A stretch of DNA of 64,000 bases from Planctomyces sp. SH-PL14 (GTDB lineage: Bacteria; Planctomycetota; Planctomycetia; Planctomycetales; Planctomycetaceae): assembly GCF_001610835.1 (NCBI RefSeq), contig NZ_CP011270.1, positions 6,652,001 to 6,716,000 on the forward strand, given 5' to 3'. Numbering within the stretch: the stretch's first letter is position 1; the number at the start of each line of letters is the position of its first letter. Below, in pieces: positions 61,206 through 64,000 of the stretch. Made by a program: the position numbers and the translations under genes. The notes under the pieces are model-generated. The model had not been told where the DNA came from, did not search any database, and saw only the letters and a program-made list of their open reading frames with translations.

Positions 61206-61409
61206 ATGTTGGTGCTGTCGAGGAAGAAGAACGAGAGCATTGTCATCAACGAGAACATTGTCATCACGGTCGTGGAAGTCCGTGGAGACAAAGTTCGCCT
61301 GGGGATTCAGGCCCCGCGCGACGTTTCGATTCATCGCAACGAAGTTTACGAAGCGATGAAGCACGAGCCGAGCACGGCCCCGCCGCCGGACAACGTTCCG
61401 GCCCAGTAA
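61206..61409 (+). CDS. csrA: Carbon storage regulator CsrA
   Basis: 67 residues starting MLVLSRKKNESIVINENIVI, the classical CsrA N-terminus, with VRGDKVRLGIQAPRDVSIHRNEVYEAM, including the RNA-contacting GIxAPxxVxIHRxE segment with the conserved Arg. The C-terminus is a short Pro-rich tail. A dimer binds GGA motifs near ribosome sites and represses translation or changes mRNA stability. It is monocistronic: own promoter, own terminator. No fliW or flagellar gene is adjacent. Confidence 0.97.
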   Translation: MLVLSRKKNESIVINENIVITVVEVRGDKVRLGIQAPRDVSIHRNEVYEAMKHEPSTAPPPDNVPAQ

Positions 61410-61436
61410 TTTCTGATGCGTGTACTGCCGATCTTC

Positions 61437-61464
61437 AAAAGCTCTCCGTCAGGAGAGCTTTTTT
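61437..61464 (+). terminator. Rho-independent terminator of csrA
   Basis: AAAAGCTCTCC-GTCA-GGAGAGCTTTTTT: perfect stem and T tract 28 bases after the stop. Confidence 0.95.
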
Positions 61465-61524
61465 CATGCGCCGGGTTTCTCGCTTCCGTTCTCTGCATCC
61501 TGGCCTCTTCCCGGGTGATCGCGT

Positions 61525-64000
61525 TCAGCGAAGCGACTCTAGGAAGGCGATCAGATCGAGGAACTCCCGGCGGGTCATCCGCTCCGCCAGCTTTTCGGGC
61601 ATGACCGAGGTCTTCTGCGGGACCCGCTCCTCCACGTCGGCCGTCTTCACCGTCGTCGTCTTGCCGGTCGAATCCCCCAGGACCGTCGTCCCTTCGTTCT
61701 CGTGAACGATCATCCCCGTCAGGACCTGGCCGTCGATGCTGACGAGCGTCCATGACGTGAACTGCGGGGAGACCTCGCGGCTCGGATCGAGGATCGACTC
61801 GATCAGTTTCTCGAGAGTCATCGCCCCGCCGATGCGGGAGAGGTTCGGGCCGACCGCGCCTCCGCGTCCGTCCACGACATGACACTTCACGCATCCTGGT
61901 CCTTCCGGGTGGAAGAAGACCCGGCGGCCCCGCGCGGCGTCGCCCGCGGGAAGATCCTTTGGGGCGCCAGCGGTCTTGAGCCAGGCGGCCGCGGTCGGAA
62001 TCTCGGTTGGCTTCTCCCTGGCGGCGAGCGAAAGCGTGAGCTGCTCCTGATCCCGAAGGGCCTTCGAGGGAGCGGCAATCGTCTTGAACCACGCTTCGAT
62101 GGCCGCAGCAATCCCGGGCGTAACAACCGCGGGGCGGAGCGTCCGCAGGATCTCGACCTGCTCCTCCTCGTCGCCGCTCTTGGAGAGGCGGGCGAGCAGC
62201 GCTTCCTGTACGGCACTCGACGCCAAAGCCCGGGAAGCCAATCCGAGAATCGCTTCGAGCCGCAGCGGTTTGGGGCGGGCCTCTTCCTGTGCGATCCGCA
62301 GCAGAGCCGCTTCCGCCGCGGGATTGGGAACGGTCGCGAGCGAACGGACCGCTTCCACCGCCAGAGCGTCGTTCTGCGATTCCGCCCACTTCGTCAGCGC
62401 CTCGACCGGAACGCCGCCGGTTTCGGAGCCGAGGAGCTTCAGCGCCTGGGTGCGGACGGCGTCCGTCGTCTCGGGCTTCTGAAGCAGCGGCAGGACGTAC
62501 TTTCCGGGAGGAGTCTTGTCGAAGTCCTGAGGCGACCGGCCGTCGAGCATCTCCAGCGCGGCGAGCGTCGCGAGGAACAGGTCGGCGGTCATCGAATCGG
62601 ACTCAAGGATCTTTGCAACGCCCGGCCGCAGTTCGGTGAGCTTCTCTTCGGCAGCCCATTGCACGGCGAACCGTCGGACCGGCGGGGACTCGTTCGCCAG
62701 CAGATCCTGGATCGTCTTGGCGTCGCGGGGAGACTTTCGGCGGTGAAGAAGGCCGCGGTGGATGATCTCGTGCGGGCCAAGGGGTGTCTCTTCGCCCAGG
62801 GAAAACCCCGTTCGGATCATCTCGTCGATGGCGGTGGCCGTCACGAAGGGATCTTCGCCATACATCCCAAATTGATAGCACTCGGGACCGTCTTTCCAAT
62901 CGCCTGTCCGCTGGCGGATGAGTTGTGCCGCCCCCAGGACGAGTGACCGCATCTGGTGCAAGGCCATGTTTTCGTCGGTCGAAAGTTCCTTCATCAGGGA
63001 GTTGAAGCGAACCTTTGCGTCGTCCGGGAACCCGAACTGCGGCACTTCCGCCAGAGCGACCACTTCCTGGTAGACCGGATCGTCGAAATGCTGGCGGATC
63101 TCGGTCATCGCCTCAGGGGTTCGGGTGAAGGGGAAATCGGCTGCCGCCTGCGGACTGCTGGCCAGCGCCCACACCGCCTCCATTCGCAGGCGGGTAGGCG
63201 ACCGGCGGTCGAGAATGCGGGTCACGAGTTGCTTGCGGTCTTCTGCGGTTTCGACGAGCGACCGGGCCTGGCGGCGTCGGGCGCTGACGGGGAAGACCGC
63301 CTTCGGATCAGGTGCCGATGCGGCGACAGCCGCTTTCTTGGCGCGGTCCTTCGTGTGGACCCGCCAGATCCGGCCGTGGCCGTGGAGCTGGTAGTCGCGC
63401 TTCACCCAGTCGGTGCAGTACAGTGACCCGTCGGGAGCGAGCGCGATCCCGACAGGCCGAAATGTCTCTCCGCCGACGATGAACGGCTCCGCGACCGACT
63501 CGACCGAGGCCCCCTTGGGCTTCAGCCGGAACCGGTCGATGCGGTGGTCACCCCAGCTCGTCGCCATCAGATTTCCGAGGTATTCCTCGGGAAACGCGTC
63601 GTTCTCATACGCCAGGACGCCGGAGGGGGCTTCGCCCGTTCCCGCGACCATCGGCAGCGTTCCCGGGAGCTCGCCGTTCCAGGCTGTGAAGGGGTGCAGC
63701 CCCTTGCGGCCGTTGCGGAACCGGTAGCCGTAGTCGCCGCCGCGGATCACGTGCAGCAGGCGGCAGGGGGGGCGGCTGTCGGGATCGTTGTCGACGGTGA
63801 ACAGCTGGCCGAAGGCATCGATGCACGACGCGTGCGGGTTCCAGAAGCCGGTGGCCCAGAACGTCATCTCCGTTCCGTCGGGGTTCATCCGGTAGATGTT
63901 GCCCCCCTCGCCGCCCCCTTTGATTGGCTGGTCCGGTGCCCCGCGGAAATGGATGGCGTACGGTTCCCCCAGGTTTTCGCCGAAGCCGAAGAAGAGTTTT
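61525..64000 (-). CDS. PVC-type HEAT-repeat/c-type-cytochrome membrane-bound dehydrogenase-like protein (5' end outside window)
   Basis: The open frame continues to the window edge, so the N-terminus is missing; at least 825 residues are visible. The first part is a six-bladed propeller typical of the PVC membrane-bound dehydrogenase family (FWATGFWNPHASCIDAFGQLFTVDNDPDSRPP, GTGEAPSGVLAYENDAFP, LAPDGSLYCTDW). A long alpha-helical HEAT-like region (about 250-620) follows, then a cytochrome c-like domain with CVKCH (haem attachment) and IGGAMTLEKLIESILDPSREVSP. Such proteins are exported and probably act in oxidative sugar or polymer degradation. This family is strongly expanded in Planctomycetes and relatives, supporting the taxonomic call. 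Confidence 0.92.
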   Translation of the reverse strand, partial: KLFFGFGENLGEPYAIHFRGAPDQPIKGGGEGGNIYRMNPDGTEMTFWATGFWNPHASCIDAFGQLFTVDNDPDSRPPCRLLHVIRGGDYGYRFRNGRKGLHPFTAWNGELPGTLPMVAGTGEAPSGVLAYENDAFPEEYLGNLMATSWGDHRIDRFRLKPKGASVESVAEPFIVGGETFRPVGIALAPDGSLYCTDWVKRDYQLHGHGRIWRVHTKDRAKKAAVAASAPDPKAVFPVSARRRQARSLVETAEDRKQLVTRILDRRSPTRLRMEAVWALASSPQAAADFPFTRTPEAMTEIRQHFDDPVYQEVVALAEVPQFGFPDDAKVRFNSLMKELSTDENMALHQMRSLVLGAAQLIRQRTGDWKDGPECYQFGMYGEDPFVTATAIDEMIRTGFSLGEETPLGPHEIIHRGLLHRRKSPRDAKTIQDLLANESPPVRRFAVQWAAEEKLTELRPGVAKILESDSMTADLFLATLAALEMLDGRSPQDFDKTPPGKYVLPLLQKPETTDAVRTQALKLLGSETGGVPVEALTKWAESQNDALAVEAVRSLATVPNPAAEAALLRIAQEEARPKPLRLEAILGLASRALASSAVQEALLARLSKSGDEEEQVEILRTLRPAVVTPGIAAAIEAWFKTIAAPSKALRDQEQLTLSLAAREKPTEIPTAAAWLKTAGAPKDLPAGDAARGRRVFFHPEGPGCVKCHVVDGRGGAVGPNLSRIGGAMTLEKLIESILDPSREVSPQFTSWTLVSIDGQVLTGMIVHENEGTTVLGDSTGKTTTVKTADVEERVPQKTSVMPEKLAERMTRREFLDLIAFLESLR

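Overview
The window is GC-rich, densely coding bacterial chromosome. It is most consistent with the phylum Planctomycetota, probably Planctomycetales. The evidence is a PVC-type HEAT-repeat/CxxCH protein at the right edge, secreted NHL and Tat-exported TIM-barrel proteins, ExbB/ExbD, a lipid A-type acyltransferase, a GH3-family protein, a Ycf46-like AAA protein and a degenerate ketosynthase. The phylum call is inferred from gene content; no rRNA, tRNA, transposase or phage gene was found. About 50 coding regions are supported, two of them cut by the window edges.

Layout. 1-5.5 kb: a hybrid histidine kinase/response regulator pair, a periplasmic adaptor protein and an ArsR-type regulator. 5.9-13 kb: pepT, frr, iron alcohol dehydrogenase, an RluA-type pseudouridine synthase, a Tat-exported sugar isomerase-like protein and a citrate synthase homologue lacking a catalytic His. 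13-21 kb: a CxxCH sensor kinase, proline dehydrogenase, a thioesterase, the translation block rplM-rpsI-rpmE-prfA and a membrane/metallo-beta-lactamase fusion. 21-31 kb: secreted unknowns, a membrane-anchored FlgG-like protein, a ketosynthase-like protein without its catalytic Cys, and sugar/acid dehydrogenases. 31-45 kb: a REP-type repeat cluster, the second half of proline catabolism (P5C dehydrogenase), pgsA, an AAA ATPase, an LpxL-type acyltransferase and hemL. 45-64 kb: a DEAD-box helicase, ExbB/ExbD, a reductase-like SDR, a MATE exporter, a GH3 protein, a membrane-embedded sigma-54 activator, a small hydrolase operon, csrA and the PVC cytochrome-like protein.

The most striking feature is not a gene. 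Thirteen copies, plus one 93-bp internally deleted derivative, of a roughly 330-bp non-coding element occupy the intergenic spaces, about one per 5 kb. Each full copy carries two GC-rich hairpins whose stems are kept while the loops change, a long-range pairing between two conserved boxes, and a small central hairpin. The same roughly 18-nt alternative loop replaces the normal loop in either of the two main hairpins. Ten of 13 copies have the same end facing a nearby upstream stop codon, so they would be transcribed in one polarity as 3'-UTRs. This looks like a transcript-level structured element (terminator, stabiliser or RNA family) that spreads or is homogenised in the genome.

Other regulatory structure includes a csrA leader with a good sigma-70 promoter and two predicted CsrA sites, and a sigma-54-like promoter next to the sigma-54 activator that reads into a gene-less stretch closed by a perfect 12-bp inverted repeat. 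There are also seven hairpin terminators, a REP/BIME-like cluster at 31.2-31.7 kb and short heptad-type intergenic repeats.
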